A stretch of 14,478 nucleotides of DNA from Candidatus Aerophobota bacterium. GTDB taxonomy: Bacteria > Aerophobota > Aerophobia > Aerophobales > JAGHCO01. Under the pieces are notes generated by a model, which worked only from the letters and a program-made list of their open reading frames with translations, was not told the origin of the DNA and made no database searches. Made by a program: the position numbers and the translations under genes. The stretch covers positions 1-14,478 of the forward strand of contig JAGHCO010000088.1 in the NCBI GenBank assembly GCA_021160405.1. Reading direction: 5' to 3'. Of this stretch, positions 1 through 7,359 are shown in pieces; positions within the stretch are counted from its first letter, which is position 1, and each line of letters opens with the position of its first letter.

Positions 1-1
1 G

Positions 2-1594
2 GCTTTGATAAAAGGTGTAGATAAGTTAGCCGATGCAGTAACTGTTACTTTAGGTCCAAAGGGACAAAATGTAGCTTTAGCTAAGAGTTTTGGTGCTCCT
101 ACTGTTACTGATGATGGGGTTACTGTAGCCAAAGAAATAGAGTTGGAGGATCCCTATGAGAACATGGGAGCTCAACTGATAAAAGAAGTAGCTGAAAAGA
201 CAAAGGATGTAGCTGGGGATGGAACTACAACAGCTACCCTTTTAACCCAATTTATTATTCATGAAGGTTTAAAAAATGTAGTAGCTGGAGTTAATCCTAC
301 TCATTTGAGAAAGGGAATGGAAAAAGCAGTTGCCACAGTTGTAGAGGAGATAAAAAAGATAAGTAAACCTGTTAAAGAGAAAAAATCTATTTCTCAGGTG
401 GGTACTGTAGCTGCCTCAAATGATAAAAGTGTAGGTGATCTAATAGCTGATGCTATGGAAAAAGTGGGAGAGAATGGGGTAATTACTATAGAAGAGGGGA
501 AAACAGCTAAAACTTCTTTGGAGTTAGTAGAAGGAATGCAGTTTGACAGAGGTTATATATCTCCTTATTTTATCACCAATGCTGATAAGATGGAGGTAGT
601 CCTTGAAGATGTTTACCTTCTTATTCACGATAAGAAAGTAAGTAATATGAAGGATCTGCTTCCTCTCTTAGAGAAAGTAGCCAATACAGGTAAATCCTTC
701 CTTTTGATTGCCGAAGATGTTGAAGGAGAAGCTTTGGCTACTTTAGTGGTGAATAAGATAAGGGGGACTTTGAAATGTGCTGCAGTTAAGGCCCCTGGCT
801 TTGGAGATAGAAGAAAAGCTATGTTAGAGGACATTGCTATTCTCACTGGAGGGCAGGTAGTTTCTGAAGATCTTGGTCTGAAACTGGAAAAGGTAGATCT
901 GGGTATGCTGGGAAGAGCAAAAAGAGTAAGGATAGATAACGAAAATACCACTATAATTGAAGGTCAAGGGGATAAGAAAAAAATCGAAGGTAGAATAGCT
1001 CAAATAAAACTTCAGAGAGATGAGACTGACTCTGATTACGATAGGGAAAAACTTGAGGAAAGATTAGCTAAGCTTGCCGGTGGTGTAGCAGTTATCAATG
1101 TAGGAGCGGCAACTGAGGCTGAGATGAAAACAAGGAAGGCTCGAGTAGAGGATGCGGTAGCAGCTACCAAAGCTGCTGTAGAGGAAGGAATAGTCCCTGG
1201 GGGAGGGGTAACACTGCTTAGAGCTATTCCGGCACTGGAGAAGCTAAAAGGGGAAACTGAGGATGAACAAATTGGAATCCGTATAATCAAAGACGCTCTT
1301 AAGGAGCCTATTAGGAAAATAGCTGATAATGCTGGACTGGAGGGTGGAGTAGTAGCTGAGGAAGTATTATTGAGAAGAAAGGGAGCAGAAGGATTTAATG
1401 CAGAAACGCTAAAATATGAGGATTTAGTGGAAAAGGGAGTTATAGATCCGGCTAAGGTAGTAAGAACAACTATAGAAAATGCTTCCAGTATAGCTTGTTT
1501 AATCTTGACTACGGATGCTTTGGTTGCAGAAATTCCTGAAAAAGAAAAGACACCAGCTCCACCTCCAGGAGGATATCCACCTCCAGGTTATTAA
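2..1594 (+). CDS. groEL: Chaperonin GroEL (Hsp60), 5' end outside window
   Basis: Large subunit of the cytosolic ATP-driven folding chamber, which works with GroES. The frame is open from base 2 (Ala-Leu-Ile-Lys-Gly-Val-Asp) and lacks only about 14 N-terminal residues compared with known GroELs. Visible family blocks are the nucleotide-binding VTLGPKGQNV and DGVTVAKEIELEDPYENMGAQ near the start, AGDGTTTATLL around nt 215-240, the apical-domain core AVKAPGFGDRRKAMLEDIA, and EEGIVPGGGVTLLRA near nt 1180-1215. Full length would be about 545 residues, normal for the family. The C-terminus is odd: instead of the usual Gly-Gly-Met repeats it ends EKTPAPPPGGYPPPGY. groES is probably just upstream, but that cannot be seen. 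A strong hairpin terminator follows. Confidence 0.98.
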   Translation, partial: ALIKGVDKLADAVTVTLGPKGQNVALAKSFGAPTVTDDGVTVAKEIELEDPYENMGAQLIKEVAEKTKDVAGDGTTTATLLTQFIIHEGLKNVVAGVNPTHLRKGMEKAVATVVEEIKKISKPVKEKKSISQVGTVAASNDKSVGDLIADAMEKVGENGVITIEEGKTAKTSLELVEGMQFDRGYISPYFITNADKMEVVLEDVYLLIHDKKVSNMKDLLPLLEKVANTGKSFLLIAEDVEGEALATLVVNKIRGTLKCAAVKAPGFGDRRKAMLEDIAILTGGQVVSEDLGLKLEKVDLGMLGRAKRVRIDNENTTIIEGQGDKKKIEGRIAQIKLQRDETDSDYDREKLEERLAKLAGGVAVINVGAATEAEMKTRKARVEDAVAATKAAVEEGIVPGGGVTLLRAIPALEKLKGETEDEQIGIRIIKDALKEPIRKIADNAGLEGGVVAEEVLLRRKGAEGFNAETLKYEDLVEKGVIDPAKVVRTTIENASSIACLILTTDALVAEIPEKEKTPAPPPGGYPPPGY

Positions 1595-1625
1595 TAGATA
1601 CTAATTGCAGGGAGAGAATAAAGTT

Positions 1626-1657
1626 AAAAGGCAGGAGTGTATACTCCTGCCTTTTTT
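1626..1657. terminator. Bidirectional intrinsic terminator between groEL and the XRE gene
   Basis: A perfect 9-bp stem (GGCAGGAGT / ACTCCTGCC) with a GTAT loop spans 1630-1651. A T-run follows (1652-1657) and four A's precede it, so it can work in both directions. It lies 30 nt after the groEL stop and 7 nt beyond the stop of the converging regulator gene. Confidence 0.92.
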
Positions 1658-1663
1658 ATAGAG

Positions 1664-2203
1664 TTAAAGTTGCTTAAGGGTATTTAGGGCTATTTCTAAG
1701 GCTTCTCTTACCCAGGGCTCTTTTAAAGATAAACTGGGAGGAGAGGTAGCTAAGATTTTCTCTATCTTATCAATTAGAATCTTTGTTTTCTCTTCACTTA
1801 TTGTCTCATACTCACCTTTTTTCTCCGATATCTGCAAAGCCAGTGAAGGCTTACTTTGGCTAAGAATATTAATTATCTGCGTTACTAAGAAAAGATCCCG
1901 CTCACCCAATCCTTTAGATACTTTTAAAAGAGCCTGTCTTTTCTTATCTTTAAGCAGTTTCTTTATCTCAGCAGGGAGAAGATTTAGGGATTTTAAAATA
2001 CCCTCATCTTGGAAAAAATAACTTAAAGGAACGTCAAAGGATTTCCCTATCCTTTCCAGCATTTTAAGAGAAGGGTACTGCTTCCCCCTTTCTATTTTTC
2101 CAATATAGGTGTAATCAACTTTCCCCGATACCTTTTTAGCAAATTCTTTTTGAGTTAACCCTAATTTTTTCCTTAAAGTTTTTAGTCTTTCTCCTACGCT
2201 CAT
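1664..2203 (-). CDS. XRE-family helix-turn-helix transcriptional regulator (179 aa)
   Basis: Probable DNA-binding repressor or activator. The N-terminal ~65 residues form a Cro/CI-type HTH: a GERLKTLRKKLGLTQKEFAKK helix pair, then YTYIGKIERGKQYPSLKMLERI and DVPLSYFF, the usual end of the XRE fold. Residues ~70-179 are a charged, probably helical extension with no recognisable catalytic motif, perhaps for dimerisation or ligand sensing. The ATG at 2203 has a GAGG-type Shine-Dalgarno site 6-10 nt upstream. The gene is divergent from the winged-helix/diguanylate-cyclase pair across a 128-nt spacer with two facing promoters, so control of that pair, itself, or both is plausible. Its target cannot be read from sequence. 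HTH assignment is firm; the role is inferred. Confidence 0.93.
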   Translation of the reverse strand: MSVGERLKTLRKKLGLTQKEFAKKVSGKVDYTYIGKIERGKQYPSLKMLERIGKSFDVPLSYFFQDEGILKSLNLLPAEIKKLLKDKKRQALLKVSKGLGERDLFLVTQIINILSQSKPSLALQISEKKGEYETISEEKTKILIDKIEKILATSPPSLSLKEPWVREALEIALNTLKQL

Positions 2204-2221
2204 TCTTACCTCACATTTGCT

Positions 2222-2252
2222 ATTATACTAAATTATTTGCTTAAATTGTCAA
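2222..2252 (-). promoter_or_regulatory. Promoter of the XRE regulator gene
   Basis: On the minus strand, TTGACA (2247-2252) and TATAAT (2222-2227) are separated by 19 nt, longer than ideal, so the promoter may be weak or activator-dependent. The predicted start is near 2215, leaving a leader of only about 12 nt. Confidence 0.6.
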
Positions 2253-2285
2253 TCATTTAAGAGGATTTAATTATCATATATTCTC

Positions 2286-2314
2286 TTGACAATAATAATT
2301 ATTTATCCTATCAT
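2286..2314 (+). promoter_or_regulatory. Promoter of the winged-helix / diguanylate cyclase pair
   Basis: TTGACA (2286-2291), a 17-nt spacer and TATCAT (2309-2314) make a strong housekeeping promoter. The spacer holds the palindrome AATAATTATT (2294-2303), a possible operator core. The predicted start near 2321 falls on the Shine-Dalgarno site, giving a leader of about 11 nt. Confidence 0.75.
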
Positions 2315-2331
2315 ATAGATAGAGGGGACAC

Positions 2332-2622
2332 GTGAGTATAGACAAGCGGAAATTACTGTGGGCGTTAGCTAAAAATAAAGCATGGAAGAATTTATCTTTA
2401 GAAGAAATTCGATTGTATTTTCTCTTGGTAGTATTTGCCGATACCTCAAATGGGGAGGGAAGATTAACCTACAAAGAGCTTGACTATTACTTAGGTTTTT
2501 ACCTTCACAGAGAAAAGCTAAAGACAGCCGCTCGCAATTTGGAGAAGCTTGGTTTAATTAAGGTAAAATTTCCTCTGGACAAATTAGAAATTGAATATAA
2601 AATTCTAAATGAAGGGGAATAA
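2332..2622 (+). CDS. Small winged-helix-like protein (96 aa)
   Basis: I do not recognise this as a named family. Its pattern fits a winged-helix DNA-binding fold: helix LSLEEIRLYFLLVVFAD, second helix LTYKELDYYLG, recognition-type helix KLKTAARNLEKLGLIKVKF, then a short beta wing ending IEYKIL, as in MarR- or replication-initiator-type domains. The whole protein is essentially this one domain. The start is GTG at 2332, with a GAGGGG Shine-Dalgarno site 5 nt upstream; no ATG fits as well. It ends one nucleotide before the ATG of the diguanylate cyclase, so the two are translationally coupled. It may be a regulator or partner of that enzyme, or bind DNA with the divergent XRE protein. Function is inferred. 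Confidence 0.75.
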   Translation: MSIDKRKLLWALAKNKAWKNLSLEEIRLYFLLVVFADTSNGEGRLTYKELDYYLGFYLHREKLKTAARNLEKLGLIKVKFPLDKLEIEYKILNEGE

Positions 2623-2623
2623 A

Positions 2624-3700
2624 ATGAAAGAATTTTTTAAAAAAATAACAGATTTCCCTGTAAGTGTGAAAACAACACGCCGCAAATTTAAAACAATTAT
2701 TCAAGAATCCCAAAAATTGCACACTCTTTTACAGATTAACGAGGAAATTTTATCTGAACGGCCCCTTCCTGAACTACTGCATAATATAGTTAAATCAGGA
2801 GTTAATTTTCTTCAGGCAGATGCAGGAACCTTAAGACTTGCCGATGAAGATAAAAACTCACTCACATTAAAAGCTACCTCTGGAACTTATAGACCACTAT
2901 CCACTAAGATTTTACCTATAAATGAGGAAAGTATTGCCGGAAAAGTCTTCTTAGAGAAGAAGCCCATTCAATGTTTAAATATTTCCCGTGAGCCTTCTTA
3001 TCCTTGGAATGGAGAAGAAACCAGCAAATTTACCTCTCTATTAACTGTTCCCTTGAAGACAAAGGATAAAATTTTAGGAGTTTTCTCTGTTTATACTCGA
3101 GAAAAAAGAGAGTTTTCCGAATTAGAAGTAAAAACTGCCCAAATGTTTGCCTCACTCTCAACCCTGGCTATAATAAATAGAGTTCGCTTAGAGCAAATCT
3201 ATCAAAGTGCTATTACTGAGAAGCTAACCGGTCTTTACAATCAAAATTATTTTTATGAACGTTTAAAAGAAGAGGTAGCAAGGTCTTCCCGAAATAATTA
3301 TTCCTTATCTCTCATCTTCATAGATGTTGATTGGCTTAAGTCAATCAATGATTCTTATGGACATTTAGTTGGAGATGAGGCTTTGAAAAAGATTAGCCAA
3401 GTTATAAGAAGTTGTGTAAGGAAGGTAGATCTTCCCTTTCGTTACGGAGGGGATGAATTGGCAGTTCTTTTGCCTCAGACCGATGGTGAAGCAGCCTACC
3501 AGATAGCAGAAAGAATAAGGAGTAAAGTGAGTAAGATTTCCTTTAGGGAAAAATTTCATCTCACTGTAAGCATTGGAGTAGCTACTTATCCTCAGGATGC
3601 AAATAATCCTCAAGATCTATTAAGTAAGGCAGATTCTGCTTTGTATAAAGCAAAACAAAAAGGAAGAAACTGTGTGGAGAGATTCAATGCAAACCAGTGA
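2624..3700 (+). CDS. Soluble GAF-GGDEF diguanylate cyclase (358 aa)
   Basis: Probable synthesis of cyclic di-GMP from two GTP, controlled by a GAF sensor domain. There is no membrane segment, so it is cytoplasmic. A short helical N-terminus leads into a GAF domain (about residues 35-185; LLHNIVKSGVNFLQADAGTL, LLTVPLKTKDKILGVFSVY). A GGDEF domain follows (about 195-355), with TEKLTGLYNQNYFYERL, IDVDWLKSINDSYGHLVGDE and SIGVATYP. The active-site loop reads GGDEL (275-279), with Leu where Phe is usual; the acidic residues are kept. An RxxD inhibitory site (RKVD, 266-269) lies five residues before it, so product feedback is probably retained. I chose the ATG at 2624 over an in-frame ATG at 2609 because GAAGGGG ends 6 nt before it and it directly follows the previous stop. 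Confidence 0.93.
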   Translation: MKEFFKKITDFPVSVKTTRRKFKTIIQESQKLHTLLQINEEILSERPLPELLHNIVKSGVNFLQADAGTLRLADEDKNSLTLKATSGTYRPLSTKILPINEESIAGKVFLEKKPIQCLNISREPSYPWNGEETSKFTSLLTVPLKTKDKILGVFSVYTREKREFSELEVKTAQMFASLSTLAIINRVRLEQIYQSAITEKLTGLYNQNYFYERLKEEVARSSRNNYSLSLIFIDVDWLKSINDSYGHLVGDEALKKISQVIRSCVRKVDLPFRYGGDELAVLLPQTDGEAAYQIAERIRSKVSKISFREKFHLTVSIGVATYPQDANNPQDLLSKADSALYKAKQKGRNCVERFNANQ

Positions 3701-3703
3701 GTA

Positions 3704-3731
3704 TTGACAGCTTCCCCCTTTTTGTTATATT
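3704..3731 (+). promoter_or_regulatory. Promoter of the yebC-tldD-tldE operon
   Basis: TTGACA (3704-3709), a 16-nt spacer and TATATT (3726-3731). The predicted start near 3738 is about 20 nt before the yebC ATG. The -35 box begins only 3 nt past the stop of the diguanylate cyclase gene. Confidence 0.75.
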
Positions 3732-3750
3732 GTAACTAAAAGGAAGGGGG
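3714..3750 (+). other. Imperfect hairpin overlapping the yebC ribosome binding site
   Basis: CCCCCTT (3714-3720) can pair with AAGGGGG (3744-3750), the core of the yebC Shine-Dalgarno site. An inner GTTA/TAAC stem (3724-3727 with 3733-3736) and a short T/A stretch sit inside. A transcript from the local promoter would lack the left arm; only read-through RNA from the upstream gene could form the full hairpin. The regulatory role is inferred. Confidence 0.4.
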
Positions 3751-3757
3751 TGATTTT

Positions 3758-4501
3758 ATGTCTGGACATTCTAAGTGGAGTAGCATAAAACACAAAAAAG
3801 CTAAGAAAGACGCCGAGAGGGGAAAGATATTTAGCAAACTTACTCGAAAGTTGGCTGTAGAGGCAAGAAGAGGGGGGGATATAGAGACCAATGCTGGTTT
3901 GCGGATGATTGTGGAAATGGCTCAACAGGCTGGTATGCCCAAGGAAAATATTAAAAAAGCTATTCAAAGAGGAACAGGAGAGCTTCCTGGAGTAAGTTAT
4001 GAGGAGATCACCTGTGAGGGATACGGTCCTGGAGGAGTAGCTTTACTTATTGAGGCAGTTACAGATAACAAAAAAAGAGCTATCTCAGAGATCAGACATA
4101 TACTAAGCAGTCATGGGGGGCATCTGGGAGAAGCAGGGTGCGTAAGCTGGCTGTTTGAACGAAAAGGCTTAGCTGTTTTTGATAAAAAAAAGGTAGATGA
4201 GGATAAAACAATTGAATTAGCAGTGGAGATAGGAGCTGAAGATATAAAAGATGAGGGAGATACTATAGAGGTTATTTTTGAAACTGATAGATTTAACCAG
4301 GCAGAAGAGAAAATTAAAGCAGCAGATTTAACCCCGGAGCTTCTGGAATTAACAATGATTCCTCAAACTACAGTTCCTCTTGAAGAAAAAGATGCTTTCC
4401 AAATGCTACGATTAATGGATGCTCTGGAGAATTTGGATGATGTGCAGAAAGTTTCTGCTAACTTTGATATAGCTGATGAAATTATGGAAAAGGCTTCCTA
4501 A
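3758..4501 (+). CDS. yebC: YebC/PmpR-family protein (247 aa)
   Basis: Cytoplasmic member of the YebC/TACO1 family, described variously as a transcriptional regulator and as a ribosome-associated factor that helps translation of proline-rich stretches. The family hallmark opens the protein (MSGHSKWSSIKHKKAKKDAERGKIF is read at residues 1-25), followed by GGDIETNAGLRMIVEMAQQ, GMPKENIKKAIQRGTGE, YEGYGPGG-like residues near 85-95, and GHLGEAGCVSWLFERKG. Length is normal for the family. The start has a very strong AGGAAGGGGG Shine-Dalgarno site. The stop overlaps the tldD start by one base (TAATG), so the two are coupled. Family is certain; which role it has here is not. Confidence 0.97.
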   Translation: MSGHSKWSSIKHKKAKKDAERGKIFSKLTRKLAVEARRGGDIETNAGLRMIVEMAQQAGMPKENIKKAIQRGTGELPGVSYEEITCEGYGPGGVALLIEAVTDNKKRAISEIRHILSSHGGHLGEAGCVSWLFERKGLAVFDKKKVDEDKTIELAVEIGAEDIKDEGDTIEVIFETDRFNQAEEKIKAADLTPELLELTMIPQTTVPLEEKDAFQMLRLMDALENLDDVQKVSANFDIADEIMEKAS

Positions 4502-5862
4502 TGAAATCTTATCTATTCTCTTGCCTGAAAAAAATTAAAAGTGAGTATGTGGAGATTAGATACGAGGATATAACCTCAGTTTATATTCACTATGTGGGAA
4601 AAGAGCTGGAATCCATAGGTGAATCTACAGAGAAAGGAGGAGGGATTAGAGCTAAAGAAAAAGGAGGATGGAGTTTTGTCTCCTTTAACAATTTGGATAA
4701 ATTATCCTCCTACCTTAATTTTGCCGTTAAACAGGCTCGCTTAGCTAAGACAAACTCAATTAATCTTGTTCCAGTTCCTTCCCAGATAAAAATTATCCCT
4801 ACAACTCCAAAAAAAGATCCTCGCCAAATTTCCTTAGAAGAAAAGTATAAGTTGTGTACCCGCTATAACAAGATTCTTCTCTCTGCAAAAGAGATTCAAA
4901 CCTCCGATTTAAGATACGCAGATGTGCATACTATCAAATATTTTGCTAATTCAGAGGGAACTTACATTCAACAGGAGAGATTTTGGACAGTCCTTGGAAT
5001 GGCAGCTATTGCCAGAAGGGGAAATAACATTCAGTCAACCCATGAGGGAGTGGGAGGAGTAGGGGGATACGAGCTGGTGGAGAATCAAGAAGAAAAGGCA
5101 GAGGAAACTGTTCGAAGAGCCTCAAATTTGCTTAATGCTAAGCCAACTGAAAAAGGAAAATACACAGTAGTTATAGATCCAAAATTAAGTGGTGTCTTTG
5201 CTCATGAGGCCTTTGGCCACTTATCTGAAGCTGATTTTCTCTATGAGAATGAGCGATTACTTAAGATAATGAGGTTGGGCAGAGTCTTTGGCAATCAGAA
5301 CCTTAATATTGTAGATGAGCCTCCTATACCAGGTGAGGGTGGTTTTTATCTTTATGATGATGAAGGAGTAGCCTCAAGAAAAACTTATCTAATTAGAGAA
5401 GGTAGATTGGTAGGTAGACTTCATTCTCGAGAAACAGCAGCTAAAATGGGAGAGGAACCTACAGGAAATGCTCGGGCTATAAGTTATGAGTATCCTCCTA
5501 TAGTGAGAATGAGTAATACCTATATTGAACCTAAGAATATGAGCAAAGAAGAGATGATATCACAGGTAAAAAGGGGAATATATGCTAAGGGTTTTAGAGG
5601 TGGACAGACTAACTTAGAGATGTTCACCTTTGCTCCTGAGGAGGGATATCTTATAGAAAACGGGAAACTAACAAAGCTAATAAGAGATTTTAACTTAACA
5701 GGTAATATTTTTACCACTTTAAAGAATATTGACGCTGTAGGAAATGATTTAGTTCTCTTTACAGGCCCGGGAGGGTGTGGTAAGGGAGGGCAATTTCCCC
5801 TTCCTGTTTCCACGGGAGGTCCCCATATTAGAATAAGGGATCTGGTGGTGGGAGGAAAATAA
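4501..5862 (+). CDS. tldD: TldD subunit of the TldD/TldE metalloprotease (453 aa)
   Basis: Catalytic subunit of a heterodimeric zinc protease that cleaves unfolded or modified peptides. In E. coli it acts in microcin B17 maturation and CcdA degradation. The metal-binding motif is HEAFGH at residues 235-240 (nt 5203-5220), followed by LSEAD. The C-terminal CGKGGQ puts the conserved cysteine ligand at residue 426, and the PVSTGGPHIRIRDLVVGG end is typical of TldD. Length is slightly below the E. coli protein (481 aa) and usual for shorter family members. It starts inside the yebC stop codon and ends directly before the tldE ATG. No substrate peptide gene is visible in the window. Confidence 0.96.
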   Translation: MKSYLFSCLKKIKSEYVEIRYEDITSVYIHYVGKELESIGESTEKGGGIRAKEKGGWSFVSFNNLDKLSSYLNFAVKQARLAKTNSINLVPVPSQIKIIPTTPKKDPRQISLEEKYKLCTRYNKILLSAKEIQTSDLRYADVHTIKYFANSEGTYIQQERFWTVLGMAAIARRGNNIQSTHEGVGGVGGYELVENQEEKAEETVRRASNLLNAKPTEKGKYTVVIDPKLSGVFAHEAFGHLSEADFLYENERLLKIMRLGRVFGNQNLNIVDEPPIPGEGGFYLYDDEGVASRKTYLIREGRLVGRLHSRETAAKMGEEPTGNARAISYEYPPIVRMSNTYIEPKNMSKEEMISQVKRGIYAKGFRGGQTNLEMFTFAPEEGYLIENGKLTKLIRDFNLTGNIFTTLKNIDAVGNDLVLFTGPGGCGKGGQFPLPVSTGGPHIRIRDLVVGGK

Positions 5863-7158
5863 ATGGAGAAAATTCTAAATGAAGCACTTTTCAAAGGGGC
5901 GAAGGGGGCAGAAGTTTATCGGGAGAGGGGTGAGATAACTACAGTTAACTTTCAATCTAACCGATTAAAATCTATAGATACTTCTTTTCAAGAGGGTACG
6001 GGCTTGAGGATAATAAAGGATGGGAAAATTGGCTTTTCCAGCACTACTAACTTAAATGATTTTACCTCTTTAGTAAAATCAGCTTTTGTCTCGGCTCAAT
6101 TTGGTCAAAAAGCTCTATTCCAATTTCCCTCCCCTAATAAGATAAATCCTGTTAATTGCTTTGACTCTCAAGTTCCCCTTTTAAAGATAGAAGATATGAT
6201 TGAGGAAGGAGAGAAATCTATTGAGTTAATCCTAAAAGAAGCACCTTATTTTGAGTGCGAGGTAGAAGTAGAAAAGGGAGTTAGCGAGGTTGCAATTTTA
6301 AACTCTCAGGGGCTTAAATACTCTTACAGGAAAAGTTTTTATGCTTTTTCTATCTATGCTTTTTTAGCTAAGGAGAAAAATTTTTTGGAGATAGAGGAAG
6401 GAGAGGCAAATTGTCAGTACCATCCCTATTCTGATTCTCTGGCTGAAAAAATTATCCAACAAGCGCAGCTTTCTAAAAAGTTAGCTAAAATTTCCCCAGG
6501 CACCTATCCTGTTATCTTCACCTCTAAGGCAATGCCCATCATTTTCCAGGCCCTTAAAAGAGGGATTAATGGTAAGATGGTGCAAAAAAAAGTATCTCCC
6601 CTGCTCTCTAAAATAGGAAAACCCATAGTTTCTTCCTCTATTAATATTACCGACGATGCTACCCTTCCCTATGGCATCTCTTCCTCCCCTATAGACGCAG
6701 AGGGAATTCCCTCTCATTCCACTCCTATAGTTAGAGAAGGGGTGTTAAAAAATTTTATCTATGATCTACAAACAGCGGCAATTTTGAAAGCTAAAAGCAC
6801 AGCTAATGGGTCGAGAGGATACGATAGTTTGCCTTCGCCCTCAACCACTAATTTTTTAGTTGATGAGGGGAAGATGAGCTTGGAGGATATGATAGCAGAT
6901 ATTAAGGAAGGTATAATTGTAGACCAAACAATAGGGAGTGGGCAGGGTAATGTTTTAATGGGAGAGTTCTCAGTGAATTTAGACCTTGGCTACAAGATAG
7001 AGAATGGGAAAATAGTGGGGAGGGTAAAGGATATAATGGTTAGTGGTAACTCTTACGATTTACTTAACAGGGTAGTTGGAATAGGTAAAACTTCCCGTTT
7101 TGTAGGCTCAACTAAAACACCTCCTTTTTATTTTTCACAGATAAGTGTGTCTGGATAA
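5863..7158 (+). CDS. tldE: TldE/PmbA subunit of the TldD/TldE protease (431 aa)
   Basis: Non-metal-binding partner of TldD; the two form a hollow heterodimer whose active site is closed by the TldE subunit. It shows the shared family fold but no HExxxH motif. PmbA-type features are SSINITDDATLPYGISSSPIDAEG (read at nt ~6635-6705), a following STPIVREGVLKNFIYDLQTA block, GSGQGNVLMGEFSVNLDLGYKIENGK (nt ~6935-7015), and a C-terminal SGNSYDLLNRVVGIG stretch. The ATG follows the tldD TAA without a gap, with GGAGG 6-9 nt upstream. Two stops occur close together at the end (TAA, then TAG in frame two codons on). The gene ends 9 nt before the inverted-repeat element. Confidence 0.95.
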   Translation: MEKILNEALFKGAKGAEVYRERGEITTVNFQSNRLKSIDTSFQEGTGLRIIKDGKIGFSSTTNLNDFTSLVKSAFVSAQFGQKALFQFPSPNKINPVNCFDSQVPLLKIEDMIEEGEKSIELILKEAPYFECEVEVEKGVSEVAILNSQGLKYSYRKSFYAFSIYAFLAKEKNFLEIEEGEANCQYHPYSDSLAEKIIQQAQLSKKLAKISPGTYPVIFTSKAMPIIFQALKRGINGKMVQKKVSPLLSKIGKPIVSSSINITDDATLPYGISSSPIDAEGIPSHSTPIVREGVLKNFIYDLQTAAILKAKSTANGSRGYDSLPSPSTTNFLVDEGKMSLEDMIADIKEGIIVDQTIGSGQGNVLMGEFSVNLDLGYKIENGKIVGRVKDIMVSGNSYDLLNRVVGIGKTSRFVGSTKTPPFYFSQISVSG

Positions 7159-7167
7159 GTAGTCAAA

Positions 7168-7323
7168 GGGGCCAGGTCTCAACATTTGACATTGGCTTAT
7201 AAGTATCTTTCATCCTCAAAGCCTTTTTGTCTTCCTTAACTTTACTGCCTCGGCGGCGTACTCTTAAGTGCTTAGCGAATATATCTTAGATTTTACCAAT
7301 GTCAAATGTTGAGACCTGACCCC
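7168..7323. repeat. MITE/REP-doublet-like element A with 28-bp terminal inverted repeats
   Basis: The left arm (7168-7195) and right arm (7296-7323) are inverted copies matching at 27 of 28 positions, beginning GGGGYCAGGTCTCAACATTT. The ~100-bp interior is unrelated to the flanking genes. Arms of this kind, GGGGTCAGGTCT-type, are known to me from dispersed repeats in many environmental genomes, often beside REP-associated tyrosine transposases. No transposase is present here. A T-run (7327-7332) just right of the element could make it a terminator for tldE. No clear target-site duplication is visible. A second family member lies at 10073-10185. Confidence 0.85.
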
Positions 7324-7359
7324 AACTTTTTTCTGCGCAAATCTGTAGCTAAATAGTTT

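Noticed and set aside
625..1290. Open frames antisense to groEL (minus strand, 625-951 and 1036-1290)
   Set aside because: Shadows of the groEL codon pattern, rich in Ser/Leu/Phe, with no ribosome binding site.
5520..5894. 124-codon open frame antisense to tldD/tldE
   Set aside because: Shadow of two conserved genes; it has no family resemblance or initiation signals.
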